A stretch of DNA of 64,000 nt from NCBI GenBank assembly GCA_945860265.1, contig CAMAQF010000006.1, forward strand, positions 17,837-81,836, given 5' to 3'. This document shows, piece by piece, positions 32,878 through 43,872 of the stretch. The DNA comes from Emticicia agri (GTDB lineage Bacteria; Bacteroidota; Bacteroidia; Cytophagales; Spirosomataceae). The first letter of the stretch is position 1, and each line of letters starts with the position of its first letter. Made by a program: the position numbers and the translations under genes. The notes below the pieces were generated by a model. The model had not been told where the DNA came from and ran no database searches. It saw nothing but the letters and a program-made list of their open reading frames with translations.

Positions 32878-34488
32878 ATGAAGATTAATTTTTTTCTTTT
32901 CAAAACCATTTTAGTTTACTGCTGCATTTTTGTTTTTTGGGTAATTGATGGCAAGGCCCAAAGTATAAAAGATACGGCTTTTTCTGAAGCCATAAAAAAT
33001 GGACTTTTGGTAAACGAAGGCTTTAACCGAAGCATAAATTATGTGAATGCTTGGACACAAAAAGCCGACCCCAGCACGGGCTTGATTCCTCGTAATTTAA
33101 AAGATTCCTATTGGAATGCCTGGGATGCCGCCGCCGACAATTATCCATTCATGGTTTTGACAGCTTCTGTTCTAATGCCTTCGTATTTTAATAATACGGC
33201 ATTAGAAATGCTTAAAACTGAGCAAAAGATAACCTCGAGAATTGGAAAACTACCTGATACTTATTCTTTTGAAAAAAAAGGATTTTTAAACGAACAGCCC
33301 GACTCCAGCCAAATAGTTTTTGGAGCAGCCGAATATATGAAAGACGGATTAATCCCGTTGACGGAATGGTTGGGAAAAAGCCCATGGAGCGACAGAATGT
33401 TAGAAATATTGGATGATATACCTCGTATCACCAAGATGGTCAAAGAAGTGAAAGATAGCAAATTTGGAAAAAATGCGGTCGTAGAGGTCAATGGAGATTT
33501 ATTACAAGTGCTAACAAGAATGTATTGGTTTACTGGTAAAAAGGAATATTTGGATTGGGCGATAGAAATTGCAGATTATTATTTATGCACCGAAAGGTTG
33601 CCAACCAACCTAGATCGACTTCGAATTAGAGACCACGGATGTGAAATCATTTCAGGTTTGTGCGAAACTTATCTGACTACCTATTATGCTATGCCCCATA
33701 AAAAGAAACAATGGCAACCTTTCATCCACGAAATGTTAGACCGGATTTTGGAAGTAGGGAGAAATGTGGATGGGCTTTTTTACGATGAGATAAACCCGGT
33801 AACAGGAGAAATTCTTTCTAAACGGATAGCCGATAATTTTGGATATACATTTAACGCCTACTATTTTGTGAATCAAATTGATTCTAAACCCGAGTACCTC
33901 CAAGCCGTGAAAAAAGCTTTGAATACCTTAAACCAAAACTACCGAAATCATGACTGGGAGGGCAACGCTGACGGTTATGCCGATGCCATAGAGGGTACTT
34001 TGAATTTGTATAACAGAGAGCCAATACCTTCGGTAAAAGATTGGCTCGATAGTGAAATAAAAGTCCTATGGGGATTTCAGAAATCAGACGGAATTATTGA
34101 AGGCTGGCACGGAGACGGCAATTTTGCTAGAACTACCCTCATGTATTGCCTCTGGAAAACCCAAGGGATTGTTCCTGTTCCTTGGAACGACCAACTTCAG
34201 ATTGGAGCTGTAAATGATAAGGGTAAGTTAAAAATTGCTATTAGTTGTAAAACAGGTTGGGAAGGTATACTCAGATTTGATATTCCACGCTTCAGAGATT
34301 TTATGAACTTTCCTGTGGATTATCCGAGAATAAACCAATTTCAGCAATGGTACACGTTAGATACTTCTAAAAATTATTCTGTAAAAATAGGCAACCAAAA
34401 ACCTAAGAATAGTGAAGGGAAAATTCTTGCAAGTGGTTTGACCGTGAATATTAAGCCAAATGAAACCCTTTACATAACAATCAATTAG
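32878..34488 (+). CDS. Secreted (alpha/alpha) six-hairpin glycosidase-like protein
   Basis: 536 aa, signal peptide, toroid-like repeats, PUL context. Confidence 0.6.
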   Translation: MKINFFLFKTILVYCCIFVFWVIDGKAQSIKDTAFSEAIKNGLLVNEGFNRSINYVNAWTQKADPSTGLIPRNLKDSYWNAWDAAADNYPFMVLTASVLMPSYFNNTALEMLKTEQKITSRIGKLPDTYSFEKKGFLNEQPDSSQIVFGAAEYMKDGLIPLTEWLGKSPWSDRMLEILDDIPRITKMVKEVKDSKFGKNAVVEVNGDLLQVLTRMYWFTGKKEYLDWAIEIADYYLCTERLPTNLDRLRIRDHGCEIISGLCETYLTTYYAMPHKKKQWQPFIHEMLDRILEVGRNVDGLFYDEINPVTGEILSKRIADNFGYTFNAYYFVNQIDSKPEYLQAVKKALNTLNQNYRNHDWEGNADGYADAIEGTLNLYNREPIPSVKDWLDSEIKVLWGFQKSDGIIEGWHGDGNFARTTLMYCLWKTQGIVPVPWNDQLQIGAVNDKGKLKIAISCKTGWEGILRFDIPRFRDFMNFPVDYPRINQFQQWYTLDTSKNYSVKIGNQKPKNSEGKILASGLTVNIKPNETLYITIN

Positions 34489-34499
34489 ATTAAAAAAAG

Positions 34500-35726
34500 A
34501 TGAAAAATTTAGTTTTAGTTTTAAATTTAATAGCAACCTTAACATCTTGCATGCAAAATCAAAAAAATGAGACATCAAGCATTTTCTATAAAAAAGGAAG
34601 TTTTGGATATGACCTCCATTTTCTAAAAACACACCACAAAGATTTGTTGGTTTTAGAGGATGATCACTCAGATGCCCAAATAATAGTACTACCTGCCTAC
34701 CAAGGAAGGGTAATGACAAGTACGGTAGATGGAAACGAAGGGACAAGTTTTGGCTGGGTAAACCACGAGCTGATTGCAAGTGGAAAATCCTCTGAACACA
34801 TTAGCCCTTTTGGAGGAGAAGAACGGTTTTGGTTAGGACCAGAAGGAGGTCAGTTTTCTATTTATTTCAAAAAAGGTGTAGATTTTACTTTCGACAACTG
34901 GTTTGTTCCCAAGGAAATTGATTCGGAATCGTTTAAATTAACTTCCGTTTCAAAAAAAGAAGCCAACTTCGAAAAGGAAATGTTGCTAGAAAACTACTCG
35001 GGAAATAAATTTGATCTAAAAGTAAACCGAAACATAAAACTACTTGACAAAGCAAGTATTGAAAAATTCCTTGACTTTAAACTTCCCAATGCCGCAAAAG
35101 TTGTAGGCTTTAGGTCGGAAAACATAGTGACTAATCAAGGCATAACAAAATGGGATAAAAATTCTGGAATGCTATCTATTTGGATTTTAAGCATGCTCAA
35201 TGCCGACGAGAAAACTACCGTTGCTATTCCCTATAAACAAGGCGACGATTCGATTTTAGGTAAGATTGTGACAGACGATTATTTTGGCAAAGTGCCTGGT
35301 GAAAGGCTGAAAATTAATGAGGGGCTGTTGCTGTTTAAAGCCGACAGTAAATATCGTGCTAAAATTGGTGTTTCTCCAAAGCGTGCTCTTCCCTTGGTGG
35401 CAAGTTATGATGCACTCCATGGCGTTTTGACGTTTGCTAGTTTCACTCTTCCAAAAAACAAATTGGACTATGTAAATTCTATGTGGAAAATTCAAGAAAA
35501 GCCATTTGATGGAGATGCCATTAATGCCTACAACGATGGCCTAAATCAGGGCAAACAGCTTGGGAAGTTTTATGAAATTGAAAGTTCATCTCCTGCGGCC
35601 GAATTGGCTCCTGGAGAATCCATAGAGCATTCACATTCAACCATCCACATAAAAGGTAGTCGCAATGATTTAAATAAGATTTCTTTAAAACTATTGGGTG
35701 TTAGCATTGATGCTATTCAAATATAA
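34500..35726 (+). CDS. Lipoprotein, DUF6786-like
   Basis: ATLTSC lipobox; QIIVLPAYQGRVMTSTVDGNEGTSFGWVN...FGGEERFWLGPEGGQFSIYF. Confidence 0.65.
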   Translation: MKNLVLVLNLIATLTSCMQNQKNETSSIFYKKGSFGYDLHFLKTHHKDLLVLEDDHSDAQIIVLPAYQGRVMTSTVDGNEGTSFGWVNHELIASGKSSEHISPFGGEERFWLGPEGGQFSIYFKKGVDFTFDNWFVPKEIDSESFKLTSVSKKEANFEKEMLLENYSGNKFDLKVNRNIKLLDKASIEKFLDFKLPNAAKVVGFRSENIVTNQGITKWDKNSGMLSIWILSMLNADEKTTVAIPYKQGDDSILGKIVTDDYFGKVPGERLKINEGLLLFKADSKYRAKIGVSPKRALPLVASYDALHGVLTFASFTLPKNKLDYVNSMWKIQEKPFDGDAINAYNDGLNQGKQLGKFYEIESSSPAAELAPGESIEHSHSTIHIKGSRNDLNKISLKLLGVSIDAIQI

Positions 35727-36498
35727 AAATTTCTCCATCTGTATTACCTTAAATGTGACAAGCCAGAAAGGCTATTTTAAATATTTTCCAGGTATGCTGT
35801 ATATCTCCATCGTATGTGCGAAAAGCTATTTTTACCCGCAGAAATAGTGTTTTATATTAGAAAGCAAAAAAAGTTTATTAGGTAAAATACTCTTTATTTT
35901 ACTTCAATCAAAGACCGAAATACACCCTTGTGAAGGTCGGTGCCTTTGCGTAGCATGGGTTTTTTATGACTAAATTAAGCTGTGTAAACAGGAATCCAGT
36001 AGGGCCGGCATTGTCTTAAAAGAAAAAGAATATTTGAATAGTTTTGTACCAATTATGATAGAACACTGATTGGTCAGTTAGTATTTATATTTTGTGATTT
36101 GGATTAAAAATCCTCAAAATCTAGCTTCGACATCGGGAAGATATTGAAGAGCGAAGAACCAAAGGCTTTTAGAAAAGCCACTACCAGCTTTAAATAATTA
36201 AAATAGTTTTCTATAAATAGCCTTGAAATTATTGGATAGTAGTCGATCATTGTTTAAAATTAACATGACTAGTCAACAAGGAAATTAAATCCAATAATAA
36301 AAACATTATTTATCAAAATAGTATTAATAAAAGGTAAAATCACATTAGTAATAGTAATATCAAAAACGTATTTTTGTTTAAATAATTCCATGAAAAGTGC
36401 AATTTTATCATTAACGACCTAAATGTTACGTTAAAAGAAGAATTCTTTAAATCTAAAACCTAATTTGTTATTTAAACCTTTTAATTTTTTTTAAACGT

Positions 36499-39400
36499 AT
36501 GAAAAAAAATCAACGAGTAAGTCAATTACTTACCATTTTTTTTGGGATTGCTTTACTTTCACTACAACATTCCTTTGGTGCTGTATTCATTAAAGTTAAT
36601 GGTGAAGTAAAAGAAACTTCCGGCGAACCCATGGTGGGTGTTAGTGTGCAGATAAAAGGTACCACCAAAGGAACCAATACCGATATTAACGGGAAGTTTT
36701 CTATCGAAGTGCCGGACGGTGATGCAGTATTGGCATTTTCATTTATTGGTTATGAACCCCAAGAAATTAGGGTGGGCAATCAAAGTTTTATTAAAGTGTC
36801 TTTGAATGTGGACAGTAAAGCACTTCAAGAGGTGGTAGTGGTAGGATATGGAACCCAGCAAAAAGTAAATCTTACAGGTGCTGTTGGAGTAGCCACTTCA
36901 GAAAGAATTCAAAGTCGTCCGATTGCTAACACAGGGGAAGGTCTTCAAGGAGTTATTCCAAATCTAAATGTAAACGTTAGAAATGGTGATCCATCACAGT
37001 CTCCAACATTTAATATTAGAGGTTTTCAGTCTATCAATGGAGGAGCTCCTTTGATTTTGGTGGATAACGTTCCTATGGATATCAATCGAATCAATCCGAA
37101 TGATATAAAAAGTGTATCTGTTCTAAAAGATGCTTCGGCCGCTGCTGTTTATGGTGCTAGGGCTGCATTTGGAGTTATTTTGATTGAAACCAAATCTGGC
37201 TCAGCAGGTAAAGTTCAAGTAAATGTAAGTTCTCAGGTATCTTTGGCAAAGCCTATTTTTAATATGGACGTTGTAACAGATCCTTATGAATTTGTATTGG
37301 CAAGAAACAAAGCAAACATTCGTACTAGTGGTGTACCTTCTTTCGATGATAATATGGTTCAAGGCACCAAAAAATGGTCAGAGAATCCAACCGCTGAAAA
37401 CGCATGGGGTGTTTTTAATGGCAATTTGCGTTATTATGGTAACAACAACTACCAAGACCAAATAATGACAGATTTTGCACCTACTCATCAGCATGATGTT
37501 TCGGTGTCTGGAGGTTCAGAAAAAAGCAGTTATTATCTTTCTTTGGGTCATTTAAGTAAAGATGGTTATATTAAGCCTGCCAATAATGAGAAGTTTAAGC
37601 GTTACAATTTAATGATGAAAGCCGATTTTAAAATTAATAAATGGCTTACTTTAAACGAAAAAGTTATTTTTAATCAGCAAAACAGCGATAAACCTCACTT
37701 TTATAATTGGGACGTAAATATAAATACACTAGCTCGTGTTAATCCTACTCAACCCATCCAGTTTCCAGATTTACCATTCTATCAAGTACAAGGAGATAAA
37801 GAACAATATGCTCCTTTAGTAGGAAAATATTTTGACGGTACAAACTGGTTTCCGTATCTTTTAGATGGTGGCCGCGAGACCTTCACGAATAATGATCTTT
37901 GGCTTACACAAGGTTTAACTTTAACACCCCTAAATGGTTTAAAAGTTATTGGTTCTTATTCTCATAATGCATTCAATAGAGAATACAAAGACGTACAAAG
38001 TAAAGTGGATGTAGTTTCTACTGACCTTAGAAACCCAAAACCAATTAGCAACGGATTCAGTGGAGACGACTGGGTAAGAAATGAAAGCAGAGTAAATAGG
38101 TATAATGTTTTAAATATTTATGGAGATTATTCTTTTCCGTTTCTACCAAAGAAACACGCTTTAAACCTTCTAGCAGGTTATAACCAAGAAGCTGCCAATT
38201 TTAGGTATTCAGGAGCACGTGCCCGTGGATTAATTACACCTTTGATTCCAAACATCGGTGCCACTATAGGTACTCAGGAAACATTTGGTGCGGAGGAGCA
38301 TTTTTCATTGCGTGGTGCTTTCTATAGATTAGGATATAATTTTAATGAGCGATACTTGTTAGAATTCAATGGACGATATGACGGATCCTCTCGTTTTCCT
38401 AAAGAAACTAGGTTTGGATTTTTCCCATCGGTGTCGGCAGGCTGGAGAATAAGCGAAGAGTCGTTTATGAAAGACGTTTCTTGGCTTTCTAATTTAAAGT
38501 TAAGAGCTTCTTATGGAACTTTAGGAAATCAAACACTTAGAGACGGCGGGGTAGAGCAATATTATCCTTACATCGCTACTTTTGGAGCTGGACGTGCTCC
38601 CTATCAATTTGGATCGGGAATGATTCCTTTAGTTGCAGCTCCAGGTTTGGTGAGCCCGGGCCTTACTTGGGAAACTGTAGTTTCTCAAAATATCGGCCTA
38701 GACTTTTCGCTTTTGAACAATAGATTGGATGCTTCATTTGATTTATATGCTAGAGATACCAAAAATATGTTGATGAATGTGGCATACCCAGATTTGTTAG
38801 GAACAAATGCCCCTAAAGAAAACGCAGCCGATTTACGCACAAAAGGATGGGAAGCCAGTGTAACTTGGAAAGACAGCAAAGGCAAAAACTTTAGTTATGA
38901 TGTAACTATTGCTTTAGCCGATGCCACTGCCACCATTACTAAGTTTACAAACCCTACAGGAGCCATTAACAATACCTTTAGAGTAGGGCAAAAGCTTGGA
39001 GAGATTTGGGGATTTGAAACGGTTGGTATCTTTCAAACTGCAGACGAAGTAAGTTTAGCCGCAAATCAATCAAGATTAGGAAATAACTGGAGGGCGGGAG
39101 ATATTCAATATGCAGATTTGAACGGAGATAAAATCATTAGTTATGGAGCCAATACAGTAGGAGACCCAGGAGATCGTAAAATCATTGGAAACTCTACTCC
39201 TAGGTACACCTTTGGTTTAAACAGTAGTGTAAGATGGAAAAATTTTCATGCAAACGTCTTTTTTCAAGGCATTGGTAGCCAAGACTTTTGGCCATCTGAT
39301 GGAAACTGGACTTGGTTTTTCCCTTTCAACGCGGGTCACGTGGAGCGTTATTATCTTACAGACACTTGGACAGAAGAAAACAGAGATGCTTACTTCCCAG

Positions 39401-39684
39401 CTGCCCACGTTTCTACCAACGATGGAAAAAACAAAATTCAACAGTCTCGTTATTTACAAAATGCAGGTTACATACGTTTGAAAAACTTACGATTTGGGTA
39501 TGATTTGCCAAATGTTGTTTCAAAGAAAATTGCTATGAACAATGTGCAGGTGTTTGTGGTAGGAGCCAATCTTTGGGAGTTTACTACCCTTAGAAAGCCT
39601 CTTGATCCTGAAGCCATTCAAAGTGGAGCAATTGAGTACCCTATGCAAAGGTTGTTTACCTTTGGTATTAACCTATCTTTATAA
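36499..39684 (+). CDS. SusC/RagA-family TonB-linked outer-membrane protein
   Basis: CarboxypepD_reg domain, EVVVVGYGTQQKVNLTGAVG, FNIRGFQSINGGAPLILVDNVPMD. Confidence 0.97.
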   Translation: MKKNQRVSQLLTIFFGIALLSLQHSFGAVFIKVNGEVKETSGEPMVGVSVQIKGTTKGTNTDINGKFSIEVPDGDAVLAFSFIGYEPQEIRVGNQSFIKVSLNVDSKALQEVVVVGYGTQQKVNLTGAVGVATSERIQSRPIANTGEGLQGVIPNLNVNVRNGDPSQSPTFNIRGFQSINGGAPLILVDNVPMDINRINPNDIKSVSVLKDASAAAVYGARAAFGVILIETKSGSAGKVQVNVSSQVSLAKPIFNMDVVTDPYEFVLARNKANIRTSGVPSFDDNMVQGTKKWSENPTAENAWGVFNGNLRYYGNNNYQDQIMTDFAPTHQHDVSVSGGSEKSSYYLSLGHLSKDGYIKPANNEKFKRYNLMMKADFKINKWLTLNEKVIFNQQNSDKPHFYNWDVNINTLARVNPTQPIQFPDLPFYQVQGDKEQYAPLVGKYFDGTNWFPYLLDGGRETFTNNDLWLTQGLTLTPLNGLKVIGSYSHNAFNREYKDVQSKVDVVSTDLRNPKPISNGFSGDDWVRNESRVNRYNVLNIYGDYSFPFLPKKHALNLLAGYNQEAANFRYSGARARGLITPLIPNIGATIGTQETFGAEEHFSLRGAFYRLGYNFNERYLLEFNGRYDGSSRFPKETRFGFFPSVSAGWRISEESFMKDVSWLSNLKLRASYGTLGNQTLRDGGVEQYYPYIATFGAGRAPYQFGSGMIPLVAAPGLVSPGLTWETVVSQNIGLDFSLLNNRLDASFDLYARDTKNMLMNVAYPDLLGTNAPKENAADLRTKGWEASVTWKDSKGKNFSYDVTIALADATATITKFTNPTGAINNTFRVGQKLGEIWGFETVGIFQTADEVSLAANQSRLGNNWRAGDIQYADLNGDKIISYGANTVGDPGDRKIIGNSTPRYTFGLNSSVRWKNFHANVFFQGIGSQDFWPSDGNWTWFFPFNAGHVERYYLTDTWTEENRDAYFPAAHVSTNDGKNKIQQSRYLQNAGYIRLKNLRFGYDLPNVVSKKIAMNNVQVFVVGANLWEFTTLRKPLDPEAIQSGAIEYPMQRLFTFGINLSL

Positions 39685-39702
39685 TCTTAAACGTAATATT
39701 CA

Positions 39703-41472
39703 ATGAAAAATATACTAATTGCATTTTTACTGATACTTTTTTTTAGCTCCAGTTGTAACGATGACTTTTTGGAGCGAATTCCATTAGATTCTATTACCTC
39801 TGAAACTTTTTGGAATACTGAAAGCGACCTTACGGTGTACAACAATAGCTTTTATAACTTGGCTAGAAACGACCAAAATGTGCCTATTATGATGGGTCAT
39901 GACGAAGGTTTCAATAGCAACTTTTTAAGTATTTGGTACTTAGATGAAATGAGCGACAATGCCACTTCTGTTCATCCTCGTCATAATTTTTATGCACAAA
40001 TAAGGGCAGGAAAGCACATAGCCACGGTGAGTCCTGACAACTACGGTTATCGCGGCTGGAACTTCGTAAGAGCCTTAAATATTGGCCTTGCCAACTATGG
40101 TAAGGCAAAAATTGCCGATGCCATTCGTAACAGATATATTGGAGAAGCTCGTCTTTTTAGAGGATGGTTTTACGCCGATAAGGTGAGTAAGTACGGTGAT
40201 GTACCTTATGTTGAAAAAGAATTAAATACAGAGTCAGAAGAGCTTTTTGCTGCAAGAATGCCCCGGGTTCAAGCAATGGACAAAATTTTTGACGATTTAG
40301 CTTTTGCAGCCAAAAACTTGCCAGATAACTGGGGCGATGGAGGTGCACCTGGGCGTTTAAATCGTTGGTGTGCATTGTTGGTTCAGGCAAGAGTGTGTCT
40401 ATTCGAAGGAACTTGGAGGAAATATCATGGAATAGCCGGTGGGGACAAATTTTTACAAACTGCCGCTAGTGCTTCTAAAGAGCTGATTGACAGAGGACCG
40501 TATCGGATTTTTAATACGGGTAATCCAAACACAGACTATAATTCGTACATGAGGGCTCTAAACGTTTCTGGTAATCCTGAAGTGATGTACTGGAGAAAAT
40601 ATACATTGGGAGTAATTACGAACCATGTTCAGAGTTACTTTGAATATCATGGTGGAGCTACAAGAGATTTTGTGGAGGATTATTTATGTACCGACGGACT
40701 TCCAGCAAGCCTTTCTCCTCTTTACAAAGGAGATAACAGTATAGAAGAATCATTTGAAAATAGAGACCCACGTATGCGTCAAACTATACTTCATCCGAGT
40801 GATGTGGCATTCTATAAATATCATTTAAGCGATGGGCGTGCGTATCCAAGACTAAATGGAATGGCCGGTGGTAGAATTTCAAATACTGGATATCATGTAA
40901 TTAAAAATTATAATGCAGACGATATGATTGGTAAAGCTTTCAATACTGCTGAGTCTCCTGCTATTACATTAAGATTTGCCGAAGCATTGTTAATCTATGC
41001 CGAGGTGCAAGCCGAAATGGGTAAAATTACACAAAGCGATTTAGATTTAACAATTAATAAACTCAGAGATAGGGTAAAAATGCCTCATCTAAAGTTGGAC
41101 AAAGTTCCTGTAGATCCGAGATATGCTGCAGATGGTGTTTCACCAATTTTAGCTGAAATCAGGAGAGAGAGAAGAATTGAGCTCTTTAACGAAGGTTTTC
41201 GTTACGATGATTTAAGAAGATGGAAACAAGGAGCTAAATTAAAGAAAAGAGCACTTGGGCTAGCCATGAATGCCTCACAAAAAACAAGGTACACGGGTTC
41301 AGTTGTTAAACTATACAAAGATCCTATTAGTGGAAAAGAATATTTGGAGCCATACGCAGGTTCAGACTTTGCCATTCCAGAGTTTGATGAGGCCAAACAT
41401 TATCTGTGGCCAATACCACTAAATTCATTGGCACAGAACCCAGCAATAAAGCAAAATCCGGGTTGGCAATAA
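39703..41472 (+). CDS. SusD/RagB-family nutrient-binding lipoprotein
   Basis: FSSSCNDDFLERIPLDSITSETFWNTESDL, RRERRIELFNEGFRYDDLRRW. Confidence 0.97.
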   Translation: MKNILIAFLLILFFSSSCNDDFLERIPLDSITSETFWNTESDLTVYNNSFYNLARNDQNVPIMMGHDEGFNSNFLSIWYLDEMSDNATSVHPRHNFYAQIRAGKHIATVSPDNYGYRGWNFVRALNIGLANYGKAKIADAIRNRYIGEARLFRGWFYADKVSKYGDVPYVEKELNTESEELFAARMPRVQAMDKIFDDLAFAAKNLPDNWGDGGAPGRLNRWCALLVQARVCLFEGTWRKYHGIAGGDKFLQTAASASKELIDRGPYRIFNTGNPNTDYNSYMRALNVSGNPEVMYWRKYTLGVITNHVQSYFEYHGGATRDFVEDYLCTDGLPASLSPLYKGDNSIEESFENRDPRMRQTILHPSDVAFYKYHLSDGRAYPRLNGMAGGRISNTGYHVIKNYNADDMIGKAFNTAESPAITLRFAEALLIYAEVQAEMGKITQSDLDLTINKLRDRVKMPHLKLDKVPVDPRYAADGVSPILAEIRRERRIELFNEGFRYDDLRRWKQGAKLKKRALGLAMNASQKTRYTGSVVKLYKDPISGKEYLEPYAGSDFAIPEFDEAKHYLWPIPLNSLAQNPAIKQNPGWQ

Positions 41473-41535
41473 AATAATTTTTTAAATGCTTTTTAGAGTA
41501 AGCTATGCAAACATGGCTTACTCTTTTTATAAAAA

Positions 41536-42741
41536 ATGAATCGAAAACAATTTGTAAATACCATAACTGGGACTTCTATTGGTTTTTTTCCTTTGAAATA
41601 CGAGGATAAAAACCTTCCTTCAGAATCCATGGCAATTGGTTCTGTAAAAATCAGGACAGTTAAACCCTATATTTTTAGTAATGCCCTTTATATAAAAATT
41701 GAAACAGATGCTGGCATTAATGGATGGGGAGAAGGAGACCATGAGAATACAAACATAATTGGTAAGTTCATAGAAGAAGTATTCAACCCTCTTTTGATTG
41801 GGGAAAATCCATTTGATTCGGAGTATTTATGGCATCAACTTTTTTTCGAGGGCTTTGAAAACGGAAGCACAGGAATAAATCCTGGAGCTTTGGCAGCTGT
41901 AGATAACGCTTTGTGGGATTTAAAAGGAAAACTAGCCTCATTACCCGTACATAAGCTATTGGGTTCGTCTAAATTGGAAAAAACAGCGGTTTATGGCTCA
42001 TACGGAAGGAGAAAAAAATCAGGTTTTAAAACTCCACAAGAAATGGCTACTGAGGGCATGAGGTTTGTAGAGCAAGGCTACAAAACTATTAAAGCCAGAA
42101 TGCAGCTTTATGATAGAGACAAAAACCCTCCTTTTTCTTTTACTTATGATTGCATAAAAGAAGTACGCAAAACTGTAGGAGAAGAAATTGAGCTTTTTGT
42201 TGATTTCAACAATGGGTACACCAGCGGTAAAGCCATAGAATTGGGATTGAAACTTTACGAGCATTTCAACATAAAGGCCATTGAAGAACCCGTTTCAAGC
42301 ATGAATTATCCTTCATTGAGAGAGGTTGTGGATGCTTTACCTTGTGAAATAAATGCGGGAGAACATGAGTACAACCGATGGCAGTTTCGTGAACTTATCA
42401 CAGTGGGCAATCCTGATTGTTTGAACTTGGACGTGATAAAATGTGCTGGGCTTTCTGAATGTAAAAAAATAGCAGGCATGGCTCATGCTTTTGACAAAGA
42501 AATAATGGTACATAACACTCGGCCCACTTTAGCCACTGCCGCAAGTTTAAATTTAATTTCTAGTATTTCAAACGCCGCAAAAGTTCAAGAGTTTTCGGGA
42601 ATGAGGCCAGATTTAGATCAAAATAAGCTATTTCTTAATTCATTAAAATTCGAAAATGGTTTTTTGTTTATTCCACAAAGTCCAGGCCTGGGTTTAGAAG
42701 TAGATGAAAAAGCCATGGAAAAATTTAAACTGAATCAGTAA
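41536..42741 (+). CDS. Enolase superfamily, mandelate racemase/muconate lactonizing enzyme-like (copy 1)
   Basis: GWGEGDHENTN, AAVDNALWDLKGKLASLPVHKLLG, FVDFNNGYT, AIEEPV, NAGEHE, HNTRPT. Confidence 0.88.
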   Translation: MNRKQFVNTITGTSIGFFPLKYEDKNLPSESMAIGSVKIRTVKPYIFSNALYIKIETDAGINGWGEGDHENTNIIGKFIEEVFNPLLIGENPFDSEYLWHQLFFEGFENGSTGINPGALAAVDNALWDLKGKLASLPVHKLLGSSKLEKTAVYGSYGRRKKSGFKTPQEMATEGMRFVEQGYKTIKARMQLYDRDKNPPFSFTYDCIKEVRKTVGEEIELFVDFNNGYTSGKAIELGLKLYEHFNIKAIEEPVSSMNYPSLREVVDALPCEINAGEHEYNRWQFRELITVGNPDCLNLDVIKCAGLSECKKIAGMAHAFDKEIMVHNTRPTLATAASLNLISSISNAAKVQEFSGMRPDLDQNKLFLNSLKFENGFLFIPQSPGLGLEVDEKAMEKFKLNQ

Positions 42742-42792
42742 ATTGAGCGTTTTTAGAATAAAATCTTTAGGTTATTTATTTCAAATAGTTTT

Positions 42793-43764
42793 ATGAATAA
42801 ATTTTGTTTAATTCTGTTCTTGTTTTTCTCATCTTTTTCAACATTCGCCCAAAAGCCAGAAATGTATTTTGGCGACTCAGAAATTGAGAATCGCCCATTT
42901 TCTAAAGATCCCTATGTGATTTTTTTTAACGGAAAATATTTCATGTATTATTCAGTGCCTGACGAATTTAAAAAAGAATGGTTTATAGGAATCGCCACAA
43001 GCTCGGACTTAATGAATTGGGATAAAATTGGAACCATAAAGGGTAAAAAAGGAAGCGTTGAAGAAAAAGGAATATGTGCTCCTTCGGCACTTATCAAGGA
43101 CGGAAATTTACATCTATTTTATCAAACCTATGGAAACGGAAAGCAGGATGCTATATGTCATGCTGTTTCTACCAATGGAATTGATTTTGAAAGAGACCCT
43201 ACAAACCCAATTTTTCGCCCAAAAATAAGCGACTGGTCATGTGGAAGGGCAATTGATGCCGAGGTTATAGCCTTCAAAAATCAATACTTTTTGTATTTCG
43301 CCACCCGTGACCCAGATTATAAAATTCAGCAACAAGGCGTGGCTGTGGCTTCTATAAATACCAATTTTGATAGAAATAGTTGGACAGAGATACCCAATAT
43401 GCCCATACTAAAACCCGAATTGGATTGGGAATTGAAATGTATCGAAGCCGCTTCTTGCATACAAAGAGGAAAACATTTGTATATGTTTTATGCGGGGGCT
43501 TACAATAACGATCCGCAGCAAATCGGGCTCGCAAAAAGCAAAGATGGAATAAATTGGAAGAGGGTATCAAATGAGCCATTTTTAAAAAATGGTGAAAAAG
43601 GGTCTTGGAATGAAAGCGAAAGTGGGCATCCAAATATTTTAAAAGCAGAAAATGGTAAATATTATCTTTTTTTTCAAGGAAACAACGACAAAGGGAAAAC
43701 ATGGTATTTATCAAATGTTGAAATAGGCTGGAACAAGAAAGGACCTTTTGTAATTAATAATTAA
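42793..43764 (+). CDS. Five-bladed beta-propeller glycosidase (GH43-like)
   Basis: RPFSKDPYVIFFNGKYFMYYS, IATSSDLMNWDKIG. Confidence 0.8.
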   Translation: MNKFCLILFLFFSSFSTFAQKPEMYFGDSEIENRPFSKDPYVIFFNGKYFMYYSVPDEFKKEWFIGIATSSDLMNWDKIGTIKGKKGSVEEKGICAPSALIKDGNLHLFYQTYGNGKQDAICHAVSTNGIDFERDPTNPIFRPKISDWSCGRAIDAEVIAFKNQYFLYFATRDPDYKIQQQGVAVASINTNFDRNSWTEIPNMPILKPELDWELKCIEAASCIQRGKHLYMFYAGAYNNDPQQIGLAKSKDGINWKRVSNEPFLKNGEKGSWNESESGHPNILKAENGKYYLFFQGNNDKGKTWYLSNVEIGWNKKGPFVINN

Positions 43765-43872
43765 AAACAGAATTGTATAAAAAAATATTAGTCTATTTCT
43801 TTTTAAAATCATTTGCTTTACTAAAATTCAAGTATACATAAGGATTTGTATTTTAGTAACTTATTAATAAAT

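Noticed and set aside
36360-36380. TATTTTTG upstream of susC as a Bacteroidota -7 element
   Set aside because: No matching TTTG-like -33 element at the right distance.
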